Of a DNA stretch of 64,000 nt, positions 53,239 to 62,424 are shown piece after piece. Location of the stretch: assembly GCA_035308025.1 (NCBI GenBank), contig DATGHL010000012.1, forward strand, positions 124,001 through 188,000. The letters are read 5' to 3'. The position numbers were made by a program, and so were the translations under genes. The stretch's first letter is position 1. The number at the start of each line of letters is the position of its first letter. This stretch comes from Candidatus Binataceae bacterium (GTDB lineage: Bacteria; Desulfobacterota; Binatia; Binatales; Binataceae). The notes under the pieces are model-generated. The model saw only the letters and a list, made by a program, of their open reading frames with translations, was not told the origin of the DNA and searched no databases.

Positions 53239-53847
53239 TTACGGCAAAGACGAAAGCGTGTTCAGCACGACCTCGATTCCGGTAACCATCAGATCGAGCG
53301 GCATGCTTGGCGCCGCGCGCCGCGTCACTTGAGCCGTCTCGTACGGAAGGTGGATGAAGCCCGCAGGAGCGTTACGTTCTCGCAGCGAATGCATCGCGAC
53401 GTACATGACGGCGTTGCATATATAAACCCCGGCGCTGAGCGAGAGGGCAGCCGGGACCTGATGCTCGCGCAGCGCTTCAAGCAACTGCTTGAGCGGGAGG
53501 CGGGAAAAATAGGCATCCGGACCTTCGCGCACGATCGGTTGACCGTCGATTCCACCGTCGGTCTCGCGCGTGGGATGCTCGTCGATCAGATTCAGCGCGA
53601 CCTTTTCGAGTGATAGAGCTGGACGGCCTCCCGCCTGCCCCAGACCCAGAAAAGCAACCGGCTGCAACTCCTCAAGCGCCTCGGTTACTGCCGCGGCCGC
53701 ATGCGAGCAATTCACTGGCAGGCGGACCGCATGAACGGTCGCGTCGCCGAAGCGCCGGCCCTTGAGCCGCTCAGCGACCTCCCACGAAGGGTTCATCCGT
53801 TCGCCGCCGAACGGCTCGAAGCCGGTAAGAAGAATCGCGCGATCCAT
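53239..53847 (-). CDS. pcp: Pyroglutamyl-peptidase I
   Basis: A 202-residue cysteine peptidase removing N-terminal pyroglutamate (EC 3.4.19.3). The triad matches the family positions: Glu81 in LSLEKVALN, Cys144 in SAGVYICNAVMY and His166 in AGFIHLPYE. The N-terminus ILLTGFEPFGGERMNPSWEV is also typical. It starts two bases after the stop of the rhodanese gene, so the two form an operon. Confidence 0.93.
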   Translation of the reverse strand: MDRAILLTGFEPFGGERMNPSWEVAERLKGRRFGDATVHAVRLPVNCSHAAAAVTEALEELQPVAFLGLGQAGGRPALSLEKVALNLIDEHPTRETDGGIDGQPIVREGPDAYFSRLPLKQLLEALREHQVPAALSLSAGVYICNAVMYVAMHSLRERNAPAGFIHLPYETAQVTRRAAPSMPLDLMVTGIEVVLNTLSSLP

Positions 53848-53849
53848 CT

Positions 53850-54692
53850 CTATCTCGGCATCCCGCGCGCAAGGCGCCGGCGCGGGCGGTCAATCGGCAG
53901 ATCGTCGCGATTGCCCCACTCCGCCCAGGAGCCCAGATAGTTGCGAACGCGCGGATAGCCCGCGACGCGCAAGGCAATGTAAGCGTTGGCCGAGCGATAA
54001 CCGCCCTGGCAATAGGGGATGATTTCGCGCTCGGGCACGAGACCCAGCTTGGCGAATTCGTCGCGGAGCTGCGCGGCCGGCTTGAACGCGCCGCGCGCGT
54101 CGAGGTTATCGCTCCAGTCGCGATGGATCGCAGTCGGTATCGCGCCGCCGTGGCGTGCGCGGACGCGCTCGCCAAAATACTCCTCGTCGGTACGGACGTC
54201 GAAGATCTGTGAGTCGGCCGTACCTAGCCGCTCGACGATGTACTCGTACGATGCGATCGCGGTGCCGCGCGGGTCTTCAGCGAAATTCGACGAAGTTACG
54301 GCGGGCGCGGCTGTCACCAGCTCTTGCGCCGCGAGCCCGAGTCCACCGTCGAGGATCCGCACCTGCGGATGGCCCATATATTCGAGCGCCCAGGCGGCGC
54401 GCGTCGCCCGCATCCCGGAATTTTCCTCATATGCGACGACGGTCTCTCGCCCACTGATTCCGAGCGTTGAAAAAATCCAGGCGAGCTGGCCGCGAAAGTT
54501 GCGCAATCCGGCCTCGCTGGTATCGCTGTGATGGAAGGGAAACGGGTCGAAATGGCGCGCGTCCTCAAGATGCCCAGCCCAGTAATCGGCGCCCGGCCGC
54601 GTATCGACTAGTAGGACGTTACGGTCCCCACGACGCCCTCGCAACCACTCCGCATCCACGAGATATTCGCTGCTGTTTCGTCCCGGCTCCAT
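53850..54692 (-). CDS. Two-domain rhodanese-like sulfurtransferase
   Basis: A 280-residue protein with two rhodanese domains, as in thiosulfate and 3-mercaptopyruvate sulfurtransferases. The active-site Cys is in PYCQGGYRSANAYIAL near residue 237; the N-terminal domain (NVLLVDTRPGADYWAGHLED) is the inactive one. The catalytic loop CQGGYRS is closer to TST than MST enzymes. ATG 54692 (MEPGRNSSEYLVDAEWLR) is preferred over an extension to 54836 that has no homology. It is the first gene of a pair with pcp. Confidence 0.88.
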   Translation of the reverse strand: MEPGRNSSEYLVDAEWLRGRRGDRNVLLVDTRPGADYWAGHLEDARHFDPFPFHHSDTSEAGLRNFRGQLAWIFSTLGISGRETVVAYEENSGMRATRAAWALEYMGHPQVRILDGGLGLAAQELVTAAPAVTSSNFAEDPRGTAIASYEYIVERLGTADSQIFDVRTDEEYFGERVRARHGGAIPTAIHRDWSDNLDARGAFKPAAQLRDEFAKLGLVPEREIIPYCQGGYRSANAYIALRVAGYPRVRNYLGSWAEWGNRDDLPIDRPRRRLARGMPR

Positions 54693-54823
54693 CGACTTCC
54701 CCAAAAAGGCGCTGACGAGCCAAACTATGGCCGCTTTTTCGGGGCTCCTCAAGATCGCTTCAATTGGCAGCTTCCAGGCGCTATGGAATCGAAGTCCCTT
54801 TAGTGTGATTAACTGTCCACCCA

Positions 54824-56818
54824 ATGAAACGATCATTCAGGAAAGTGCGAATCCGCGTGATTGCGGCCTTGAGCGCAGCCACGTTCGCGATTTTGGTCTT
54901 GGCCGCCCTGACTGTATCGCACGCGCAGTTAGGCATGGCGCCATGGCCGATGTTCCAGCACGACGGGGCACACACTGGCCTCAGTCGATATGATACCAGC
55001 GCCAACACAGGTACACTTAAGTGGCGGTTTTCCGGGGTCGCCGGACCAATATCGTCGCCCGTAATTGGGGCGGACGGGACCATATACATCGCCGCGGGTG
55101 GACTATATGCGGTCAATCCCGATGGTAGCCAGAAGTGGATGTTCGGCACCGCGAGCGCCGTGGAGCCGGCTCCGGCTGTAGGACCTGACGGGACTATCTA
55201 TGTCTTAGACAACTTTTACCTTTACGCCGTTAATCCGGATGGCACCCAGAAGTGGACCCTTGGCATCTCATCAAGCGGACCTCCAGCGGATTCCTCACTG
55301 ACGGTCGGAGCTGACGGGACCATATATGTTAACTGGAATGCTGGGTTCATTTACGCGGTCAATCCTGAGGGTGCGTTTGAGTGGCAATTTTCCTCTTTTG
55401 GCGGCGGGTCCTCTCCGGCGGTCGGGCCGGATGGTACAGTTTACTTCATCGACGACGCCGACACCCTCCTCTACGCGGTGAATAATGGTACGGAAGCGTG
55501 GCTATTCGGTTCCGTCGGCGGCGCTTCTAATTCACCCCCGCCATCAGTCGGTCTTAACGGCACGGTGTATGCCGGCTTGGGCGTCAGTAATCTGTATGCC
55601 ATAGGCGCAAACGGCAGCGAAGAGTGGAGCTTCAATACCGGAAGCGGCTTCTACTCATCGCCGGCGATTGGTCCTGACGGCACAATTTTCGTGGGATCCT
55701 TTCTGGACTACAGCCTTTATGCCGTAAATCCTATTAGCGGAACGTTAAAATGGAAATTCGTCACTGGAAACTATGTTGAAGGTTCCCCGGCGATCGGTGC
55801 CGACGGCACGATCTATTTCGGCTCCTTCGATGGAAACGTTTACGCGGTCAACCCCGATGGCACCCAGAAATGGAGCTTTAACGCAGGCGCGGTCGACCGA
55901 TCGCCGGGGATCGGCTCGGACGGCACGCTCTATATCAGTTCCGGCAACACCCTATTCGCCTTAGGTGAAAACAGTCCAACGCCCACAGCCTCTCCGACAC
56001 CGACAGCAACCGCCACTGCAACACGGAGCGCGACGCCGACTCCCACTGGAACTGCAACTCCAACCGTCACGCCGACTGAAACCGCTACTCCCACCGCGAC
56101 CGCCATTGCAACACCGACCGCAACGCCCACTCAAACTCCAACGGCGACGATGACCGCCACACCGACCGCGACGCCGACCACCGCGGTGACGGCGTCGCCC
56201 GCCAAGCTCGAATTCAAGAACGTCGATGCGACCGCCTCCAGCAAGACCAAGAAACTGACGCTCAATAACGAAGGCGCTGTTGCCGCGCAGATTGGGCAAA
56301 TCGTGCCGCCAGCCTCGTTCAGCGTGTCCAACGACAACTGTTCCAACAACACTCTCGCGAACGAGGCGAAGTGCACGGTCGATGTCGCATTCGCCCCGAC
56401 TGTGCCCGGCAGCGTGAGCGAAGCCCTCACGATTCCCTATAACGGGACGAGTCCGTCAGAGACGCTCGAGGGCAACGGCCTCGCCGTGACGCCTAAGGCG
56501 CCGAAATCGATGACCCTGCCGAGCACCACGGCCGGCACGACGGGCAAGACTAAGAACGTCACGATCAGAAACAAAAGCGCCGCAAGCGTGACCCTCGCCG
56601 CCGCGAGTCTCAGCGCGAACTTTACCTTCGCCGACGGCGGCGATGCCTGCAGCGGTGCGATGCTCGCACCCAAGACGGGTAAGTGCGTCGTGACGTTGGA
56701 ATTCACTCCAGCGGCGGACGCCAGCGGAACGCTCGATGGAACGTTAAGTTATTCGTTCACATACGGAGCGAACGGTGGGAATGTCTCGGTGCCGCTCAAG
56801 GGCAAGGTGAAGTCTTAA
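54824..56818 (+). CDS. Secreted PQQ-type beta-propeller protein with Thr/Pro linker
   Basis: A 664-residue exported protein. Residues 1-35 form a signal peptide (AALSAATFAILVLAALTVSH). About 45-385 hold PQQ/YncE-like propeller blades, seen as repeated VGADGTIYV and LYAVNPDGTQKW units. A linker of about 75 residues (388-462) is almost only Thr, Pro and Ala, with a long run of PT and AT pairs. Two Ig-like modules of the ASPM-SPD-2-Hydin kind follow (LEFKNVDATASSKTKKLTLN, then KCTVDVAFAPTVPGS). No cysteine metal site is visible. A cell-surface or matrix role is likely; substrate binding is unknown. Confidence 0.85.
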   Translation: MKRSFRKVRIRVIAALSAATFAILVLAALTVSHAQLGMAPWPMFQHDGAHTGLSRYDTSANTGTLKWRFSGVAGPISSPVIGADGTIYIAAGGLYAVNPDGSQKWMFGTASAVEPAPAVGPDGTIYVLDNFYLYAVNPDGTQKWTLGISSSGPPADSSLTVGADGTIYVNWNAGFIYAVNPEGAFEWQFSSFGGGSSPAVGPDGTVYFIDDADTLLYAVNNGTEAWLFGSVGGASNSPPPSVGLNGTVYAGLGVSNLYAIGANGSEEWSFNTGSGFYSSPAIGPDGTIFVGSFLDYSLYAVNPISGTLKWKFVTGNYVEGSPAIGADGTIYFGSFDGNVYAVNPDGTQKWSFNAGAVDRSPGIGSDGTLYISSGNTLFALGENSPTPTASPTPTATATATRSATPTPTGTATPTVTPTETATPTATAIATPTATPTQTPTATMTATPTATPTTAVTASPAKLEFKNVDATASSKTKKLTLNNEGAVAAQIGQIVPPASFSVSNDNCSNNTLANEAKCTVDVAFAPTVPGSVSEALTIPYNGTSPSETLEGNGLAVTPKAPKSMTLPSTTAGTTGKTKNVTIRNKSAASVTLAAASLSANFTFADGGDACSGAMLAPKTGKCVVTLEFTPAADASGTLDGTLSYSFTYGANGGNVSVPLKGKVKS

Positions 56819-56833
56819 ACCGGTCGGGTGCGT

Positions 56834-57907
56834 TCAGGCTTGGGGCGCGGCGCCGACTGCTTCGCTAATAAAGCGGAAGCCGTCGCGGGCGAGCAAGCGG
56901 ATCAGTCCGGATTTGATCTGGCGCACGACGCCGGGACCGCGATAGACCATCGCGGTGTAGAGCTCGATCAGGCTCGCGCCGGCACGGATGTGGCCATAGG
57001 CGTCATCGGCCGTGGTGACGCCGCCGACGCCGAGGATGGGGATGCGACCGCCGAGCTGTCGGTAGAGACGAGCGATGGCTGCTCGCGCGAGAATTTTCAG
57101 CGGCTCGCCGCTCAGACCACCCATCAGAGTCGAACTAACGCCCACCGCGTCCCGCTGCAAAGTCGTGTTGGTCGCCACGATGCCGTCGAGTTGGAGTTCG
57201 AGCGCGACGGCACAGATATCGGCGAGCATCGCGGGCTCGAGGTCCGGCGCCAGCTTGATCAGCAAAGGCGGCTGCGCGCTTCCTGCTGCGGCCCTATGGA
57301 TCGCCTCGACCACCGAGCGCATCCGCTCGGGCGCCTGAAAGTCGCGCAGGCCGGGGGTATTCGGCGAAGATAGATTGACGACGATGAAGTCCGCCAGCGG
57401 ACCGAGTCGGCGCATCAGTTGGGCGTAATCCTCGGCGACGCGCTCGGCCGGTGTCTCCTTGTTGGGCCCGAGATTGAGCGCTAGCCGAAGCGGCAATGCG
57501 CGTCCATTGAGACGCTCGAGGCGCGCGGCCACCATCTCCATCCCGTCGCTTGGAAAGCCCAGCCGATTCACCATCGCGCGATGTTTCGGCAGCCGCCAGA
57601 TACGCGGCCGAGAATTGCCCGGTTGCGGCTTCGGCGTGACCGTGCCGATTTCGGCGAAGCCGAAGCCCAGCGCATTCCAGGCATGGATTGCGCGCCCGTC
57701 CTTGTCGAGGCCGCCAGCCAGACCGATCGGATTCGAAAAGACGCGCCCGAAGAGTTCGGTGCGCAGGGCCGGCGGATCCACAGGCGGGGTCAGCGCCGGT
57801 ACTCGAGAGAGCACCGCCAGCGTCAGGCGATGGGCCAGCTCGGCGTCGAGCTGAAAGAGCAGCGGGCGCAGAATCGCGCGATAGCAGGCGTCGAAATTCA
57901 GGTCCAT
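56834..57907 (-). CDS. pyrD: Dihydroorotate dehydrogenase (quinone), class 2
   Basis: A 357-residue membrane-associated FMN enzyme for the fourth step of pyrimidine synthesis (EC 1.3.5.2). The N-terminal helical quinone-binding part (FDACYRAILRPLLFQLDAEL) marks class 2. The body shows FSNPIGLAGGLDKDGRAIHA, VNLSSPNTPGLRDFQ with the catalytic Ser, and GASLIELYTAMVYRGPGVV. ATG 57907 is preferred over an upstream in-frame codon. It lies tail-to-tail with the propeller gene, 15 bp apart. Confidence 0.95.
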   Translation of the reverse strand: MDLNFDACYRAILRPLLFQLDAELAHRLTLAVLSRVPALTPPVDPPALRTELFGRVFSNPIGLAGGLDKDGRAIHAWNALGFGFAEIGTVTPKPQPGNSRPRIWRLPKHRAMVNRLGFPSDGMEMVAARLERLNGRALPLRLALNLGPNKETPAERVAEDYAQLMRRLGPLADFIVVNLSSPNTPGLRDFQAPERMRSVVEAIHRAAAGSAQPPLLIKLAPDLEPAMLADICAVALELQLDGIVATNTTLQRDAVGVSSTLMGGLSGEPLKILARAAIARLYRQLGGRIPILGVGGVTTADDAYGHIRAGASLIELYTAMVYRGPGVVRQIKSGLIRLLARDGFRFISEAVGAAPQA

Positions 57908-58052
57908 CCAAGATGCGAATGTTGCAGCCGACCGCGCTCGACGCAATCAAGCGCGAAGAGCTGGGCGGCGTTCGCCATCAACAGGATTGCCTGTTGAGAC
58001 TCGCGGCGCACGCGGCTGCACCAGCATTGCGGAATCGACTAAGCTTAGGGTG

Positions 58053-58898
58053 ATGAGCGGCGCGGCGATGACGAATACACAAGCGATTATGCAGGTGAAG
58101 TTGATCGATTACGCGCAGGCGCCGCTGGAAAAGCTCTACGCGGCCTTTCGCACCTGCTACTCCCCCGACACCCCGATCGAGATCTGGCAGAAGATCGAGA
58201 CGGAGAAAATCAGCCGCGAGAAAATTCGGGAGTTTATCGGTGAGCGGCTCAAGACCGGCCACGGCTCGCCGCTCGAACAGGTGGTTTTCTGGTTCGCGAT
58301 CGCGGGCGTCTCGCGATCTTTGTCCCATCAGTTCGTACGCCATCGGATCGGCATCAGCTTCGAGCAGCAGAGCCAGCGCTACGTCAAATTCAAAGAGGAC
58401 AAGCTGGCCTTCGTGATGCCGGAATCGTGGGCGCGCGCCGAACTCGACGACGACTTCGCCGCGCTGCTCGCCCAGACCTCGGCGCTCTACGCGAAGGCGC
58501 TGAAAGCCGGGATTCCAGCAGAAGATGCGCGGTTTATTCTGCCCAACGCGGCACCGACGAATTTTCACGTGATGGTGAATTTTGCCGAGATGCTGCACAT
58601 CTGCGACCTGCGGCTGTGCGTCCGCGCGCAGTGGGAGATTCGCCGGATGGTCGCGTTGATGCGCGCTGAGATCAAGCGGATTCTGCCGGAGATCGCGGCT
58701 TTCCTGCAGCCCAAATGCGGCGAGAATCGCATGGGGTACTGCGACGAGTCGCTCGCGGATTGGGAGAAATGTCCGCTCGGGCGCGTGCGGCCGCATAAGT
58801 CCGCCCTGTTCGAGATGTACGAGAAACACGGCACACGCAAGGCGCAGGCGCTCAGCGAGGTTGAATTCCGCGCCGTCGAGGAAAAAGAGCTGCTCTGA
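58053..58898 (+). CDS. thyX: Flavin-dependent thymidylate synthase
   Basis: A 281-residue ThyX, making dTMP from dUMP with FAD and methylenetetrahydrofolate (EC 2.1.1.148). The signature RHRIGISFEQQSQRY lies at residues 96-110; as counted, the Ser is one position further from RHR than in the textbook RHR-x7-S form. The late segment LPNAAPTNFHVMVNFAEMLH and RAQWEIRRMVALM also match. ATG 58053 (with ATG 58068 as alternative) follows a TTAGGGTG sequence. Its presence implies dTMP synthesis without ThyA, at least in this region. Confidence 0.94.
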   Translation: MSGAAMTNTQAIMQVKLIDYAQAPLEKLYAAFRTCYSPDTPIEIWQKIETEKISREKIREFIGERLKTGHGSPLEQVVFWFAIAGVSRSLSHQFVRHRIGISFEQQSQRYVKFKEDKLAFVMPESWARAELDDDFAALLAQTSALYAKALKAGIPAEDARFILPNAAPTNFHVMVNFAEMLHICDLRLCVRAQWEIRRMVALMRAEIKRILPEIAAFLQPKCGENRMGYCDESLADWEKCPLGRVRPHKSALFEMYEKHGTRKAQALSEVEFRAVEEKELL

Positions 58899-59026
58899 CC
58901 GATCAGGGTGTTTCCGCGCGCTGACCCTCGAAGGCCTCAAACACGCGGCGAGCTGATGCGGGTCGTCGCGATCCGATAAAACCCCCCTAATGCGCGGCGG
59001 TCGCGGCTCGATTAGTATGCAGGGTT

Positions 59027-60193
59027 ATGCTGCGTTTCCTTACTGCCGGCGAATCTCACGGGCCCGAACTGGTCGCGGTGGTCGAAGGCGCGCCGGCTGG
59101 CTTCACGATCGATCTGGCGGCGATCAATCACGATTTGGCGCGCCGTCAAAAAGGCTACGGACGCGGCGGCAGGATGGCGATCGAAAAGGACGAAGTGCGG
59201 GTCGTCTCCGGGATCCGCTTCGGCCGCACGATGGGCAGTCCGGTAACTTTTATCGTCGAGAATCGCGATTTCAAGAACTGGGAAAAGCGCATGTCGGTCG
59301 ATCCGAACGATCGCGGCGAGGCCAAGATCGTGACGCGCCCACGTCCGGGTCACGCCGACCTGGCCGGCGTGCTCAAGTACAACCTCGAGGATATCCGCGA
59401 CGTGCTCGAACGGGCTTCGGCGCGCGAGACCACAGCGCGGGTGGCGATCGGCGCTTTCGCGAAGCAGTTTCTCACGCCGTTCGGCGTCACCGTGTTGGGC
59501 TATGTCGCCAGTATCGGCGAGATTGAGGCGCACGCGCCGGACGGAATCGACTTCACGCAACTCGCACGGGTTACCGAGGAATCGTTGGTGCGCGTGGCTG
59601 ATCCAACTGCCGAGCGCGCGATCATCACCGAAATCGATGAGTGCAAAAAAACCGGCGATACGCTCGGCGGCGTGGTCGAAGTCGTCGCGAGCGGGCTGCC
59701 GGTGGGACTCGGCAGTTATGTCCAGTGGGATCGCAAGCTCGACGCCCGCCTCGGCCACGCCCTGATGAGCGTGCAGGCGGTGAAGGGGGTCGAGTTCGGT
59801 ATGGGCTTCGGCGCGGCGCGGGTGCGCGGCTCGGCCCTGCACGATGAGATCGGCTATGACGCCGAGGAGCGGCGCTTTACCCGCCACTCAAACAACTCCG
59901 GCGGCACCGAAGGCGGCATGAGCACCGGCGAGCCGCTGCGCATGCGCGTCGCGTTCAAGCCGCTCTCGACGCTGATGCGCCCACTGCGCTCGGCGGATAT
60001 CCGCAGCAAGCAGGAGGCCCCCGGCACGATCGAAAGATCGGATGTGTGTGCGATTCCGGCGGCCGCGGTGATCGCCGAGGCAGTCGTCGCGTTCGAACTC
60101 GCGGCGGCCTTCCTCGAGAAATTCGGCGGCGATTCCTTCACCGAGACCGCACGCAACTATCATAGCTATCTGGATCAGGTGCACAGCTACTGA
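59027..60193 (+). CDS. aroC: Chorismate synthase
   Basis: A 388-residue enzyme for the last step of the shikimate pathway (EC 4.2.3.5), needing reduced FMN. GESHGPELVAVVEGAPAGF opens the protein, and RPRPGHADLAGVLKY and SSARETTARVAIGAFAKQFL-like segments follow. TRHSNNSGGTEGGMSTGEPL is the FMN-binding signature. Length is that of the shorter bacterial form. Four bases separate its stop from the aroK start region, so aroC-aroK-aroB is one operon. Confidence 0.96.
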   Translation: MLRFLTAGESHGPELVAVVEGAPAGFTIDLAAINHDLARRQKGYGRGGRMAIEKDEVRVVSGIRFGRTMGSPVTFIVENRDFKNWEKRMSVDPNDRGEAKIVTRPRPGHADLAGVLKYNLEDIRDVLERASARETTARVAIGAFAKQFLTPFGVTVLGYVASIGEIEAHAPDGIDFTQLARVTEESLVRVADPTAERAIITEIDECKKTGDTLGGVVEVVASGLPVGLGSYVQWDRKLDARLGHALMSVQAVKGVEFGMGFGAARVRGSALHDEIGYDAEERRFTRHSNNSGGTEGGMSTGEPLRMRVAFKPLSTLMRPLRSADIRSKQEAPGTIERSDVCAIPAAAVIAEAVVAFELAAAFLEKFGGDSFTETARNYHSYLDQVHSY

Positions 60194-60199
60194 GCGGTG

Positions 60200-60775
60200 A
60201 TGGCGCCCAAACTCATCCTGACCGGCTTCATGGCAACCGGCAAAAGCGCCGTGGCCCGCGCACTAGCCGCGCGGCTCGGCTGGCGCTTTGTCGATTGTGA
60301 CGCCGAAATCGCGGCGCGGGCGGGCAAATCGATTCCGGAGATTTTCCGCGATTCCGGCGAGATGCAGTTTCGCCGGCTCGAACGCGAAGTCATCGCCGCG
60401 ATCGCGGACGACGCCATACGCTGCCCGCACTGCCACGAGCCGCGTCCGGCGGTGGTCGCGACCGGCGGCGGCGCTATTGTTGATCCGGCCAACTGCGAGC
60501 GGCTCAAGCGCGCCGGTCTGATCGTTTGTCTGACCGCACGACCCGAAGTGATCGCGCGGCGCATCGGCGCATCGGCGCGCTCGCGCCCGATGCTCACGCA
60601 GGGCGGCAAGCCGCTCAAAGATCGTATCATCGAGCTGCTCGAAGCGCGGCGCGAGGCCTATGCGCGCGCGGCGATCACGATCGACACGTCGCACTTGAGT
60701 ATCGAGCAGGTGGTGGACGAGATTCTGCGCGCGATGACGGCTGAGCGCCCGGCAAAATGGCGGCTTTCCGCGTAG
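60200..60775 (+). CDS. aroK: Shikimate kinase with a CPHC insertion
   Basis: A 191-residue ATP:shikimate 3-phosphotransferase (EC 2.7.1.71). Walker A GFMATGKS is at residues 9-16, DCDAEIAARAGKSIPEIF binds shikimate, and ATGGGAIV is the second signature. Before the latter the sequence IRCPHCHEP (CPHC at 75-78) forms a possible metal-binding knuckle that most shikimate kinases lack. The previous codon is GTG; ATG 60200 is used here. Its 3' end overlaps aroB by 19 bases. Confidence 0.93.
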   Translation: MAPKLILTGFMATGKSAVARALAARLGWRFVDCDAEIAARAGKSIPEIFRDSGEMQFRRLEREVIAAIADDAIRCPHCHEPRPAVVATGGGAIVDPANCERLKRAGLIVCLTARPEVIARRIGASARSRPMLTQGGKPLKDRIIELLEARREAYARAAITIDTSHLSIEQVVDEILRAMTAERPAKWRLSA

Positions 60776-61830
60776 AACTCGCAGCCGCCGCGCATGACGT
60801 CCACGTCGGGCCGGGACTCCTTGCGCAAGTTGCGCAACTGGCCCGCGACGCGGGTCTTCCAGGCGGACGAGCTGCGATCGTCACCGATGCGAATGTCGCC
60901 AGATTCTACGGCGACGCCGTCCGCGCCGCGCTCCACGAGGGCGGCTTTGAGCCTATAACCATCGAAGTGCCCGCGGGTGAGTCGAGCAAATCGCTCGCGA
61001 TGCTCGAGACCGTCTATGACCGTCTGACGGCGGCCGAAATCGATCGCGGGAGCACGGTCTTCGCGCTCGGCGGCGGTGTGGTTGGCGACCTTGCCGGTTT
61101 CGCCGCGGCGACCTACTTGCGCGGCCTGCCCCTGGTGCAGCTGCCGACGACGCTGGTCGCCCAGGTCGATTCCGCTCTCGGCGGCAAGACCGCGGTGAAC
61201 TCGCGCGCCGCGAAGAACCTGATCGGCGCCTTCTATCAGCCGCGCCTGATTGTCGCCGATACGCTGGCGCTCGCCACGTTGCCCGATCGCGAGTTTCGCG
61301 AAGGGCTCGCCGAGGTCGTCAAGTACGGCGCGATCATGGATGCCCCCTTTATCGATTGGCTTGAGCGCGCGATGCCCGCGATTTTGTCGCGCGACCCGGC
61401 GGCGCTTGAGCAGGTGGTCGAGCGCTCGCTGCGGCACAAGGCATTCGTCGTCGCGCACGACGAGCGCGAAGGCGGCCTGCGCAAAATTCTTAACTTCGGT
61501 CATACTCTGGGCCATGCACTCGAAGCCTCTGCGGGCTACGGCGCCTATTTTCATGGGGAAGCGGTGGCTATCGGGATGGTCGTGGCGGCTCGCCTGTCGA
61601 GCCGCTATGCGGGTTTCAGCGCCGGCGAGGCCTCACGACTCGAACGGTTGATTGCGGCGGCCGGGTTACCTACTCAGATGCCGGACGGCTGGCGGAGCGT
61701 GGATTTTCTCCAGGCGCTGCGGCTCGACAAGAAGCGGGTCGGCGGCGAGGTCGAGTTCGTGCTGCTCGATCGCCTCGGTCACGCGGTCACGCGCAAGCTG
61801 AGCTTCGACGAAATAACCTCAGGCGCATGA
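60757..61830 (+). CDS. aroB: 3-dehydroquinate synthase
   Basis: A 357-residue NAD- and metal-dependent enzyme for the second shikimate step (EC 4.2.3.4). GGGVVGDLAGFAAATYLRG binds NAD, and LVQLPTTLVAQVDSALGGKT with NFGHTLGHALE are the family signatures. Length is typical. The start lies inside aroK, so translation is coupled. aroQ, aroE and aroA are not nearby. Confidence 0.96.
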   Translation: MAAFRVELAAAAHDVHVGPGLLAQVAQLARDAGLPGGRAAIVTDANVARFYGDAVRAALHEGGFEPITIEVPAGESSKSLAMLETVYDRLTAAEIDRGSTVFALGGGVVGDLAGFAAATYLRGLPLVQLPTTLVAQVDSALGGKTAVNSRAAKNLIGAFYQPRLIVADTLALATLPDREFREGLAEVVKYGAIMDAPFIDWLERAMPAILSRDPAALEQVVERSLRHKAFVVAHDEREGGLRKILNFGHTLGHALEASAGYGAYFHGEAVAIGMVVAARLSSRYAGFSAGEASRLERLIAAAGLPTQMPDGWRSVDFLQALRLDKKRVGGEVEFVLLDRLGHAVTRKLSFDEITSGA

Positions 61831-61837
61831 CTTTTTT

Positions 61838-62335
61838 TCAACCATCCGCCAGACATTGCGCCATGAGATCCAGCGCAGCGGCCGCAAATTTCACCATATT
61901 CGTATAGCGGTCGCTCAGCCCCGTCTGAACAGTGATCGCCCGCTCGAGCGGTCCGGCGACTGCGATCCAGCATGAGCCGGCAGGATGACCATAACTGGTT
62001 CCGGTCGGGCCTGCCGCCCCAATCTCGGAGATGCCCCAGGTTGCCGCGAGTCGCGTGCGCGCGCCCCGCGCGATAACCAGCGCTAACTCTTCGGAGCCGG
62101 GCTTGATACCGGCAAAGGCAGCGTCAGGAATCGCGAGCAGGTCGCGCCGCGACGCGCGCGTGTAGACAATCGCGCCGCCGAAGAAGTAGGCCGACGCCCC
62201 GGGCATCGCGAGTAACGCCGCCGAGATCAGTCCGCCCGCCGACGACTCGCCGACCGCAATGGTCTCGTGCCGATCCTTCAGTATTGCGCCAATCTTTGCG
62301 GCGGCGGCGATTAGCTCCTGCATCAGCATGCCCAT
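61838..62335 (-). CDS. CinA-like nicotinamide-nucleotide amidase
   Basis: A 165-residue stand-alone CinA C-terminal domain, which hydrolyses NMN to nicotinate mononucleotide (EC 3.5.1.42). VGESSAGGLISAALLAMPGA contains the catalytic Ser region, and GAAGPTGTSYGHPAGSCWIA is the second conserved loop. The N-terminal MoeA-like domain of full CinA is absent, as in PncC. It is convergent with aroB, eight bases apart. Confidence 0.9.
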   Translation of the reverse strand: MGMLMQELIAAAAKIGAILKDRHETIAVGESSAGGLISAALLAMPGASAYFFGGAIVYTRASRRDLLAIPDAAFAGIKPGSEELALVIARGARTRLAATWGISEIGAAGPTGTSYGHPAGSCWIAVAGPLERAITVQTGLSDRYTNMVKFAAAALDLMAQCLADG

Positions 62336-62424
62336 CCTTGGTCGAGCGATGCCGCGACTCTAGCCGAGCCGCCACGTCTCATCAAACCCACCGCCAGGAA
62401 CGCGCCGCACCGCGCTTCCTCCGC

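Noticed and set aside
55970..56200. Tandem DNA repeat or CRISPR-like array in the propeller gene
   Set aside because: The repetition is irregular codon-level Thr/Pro/Ala coding inside a gene, with no constant repeat and spacer lengths.
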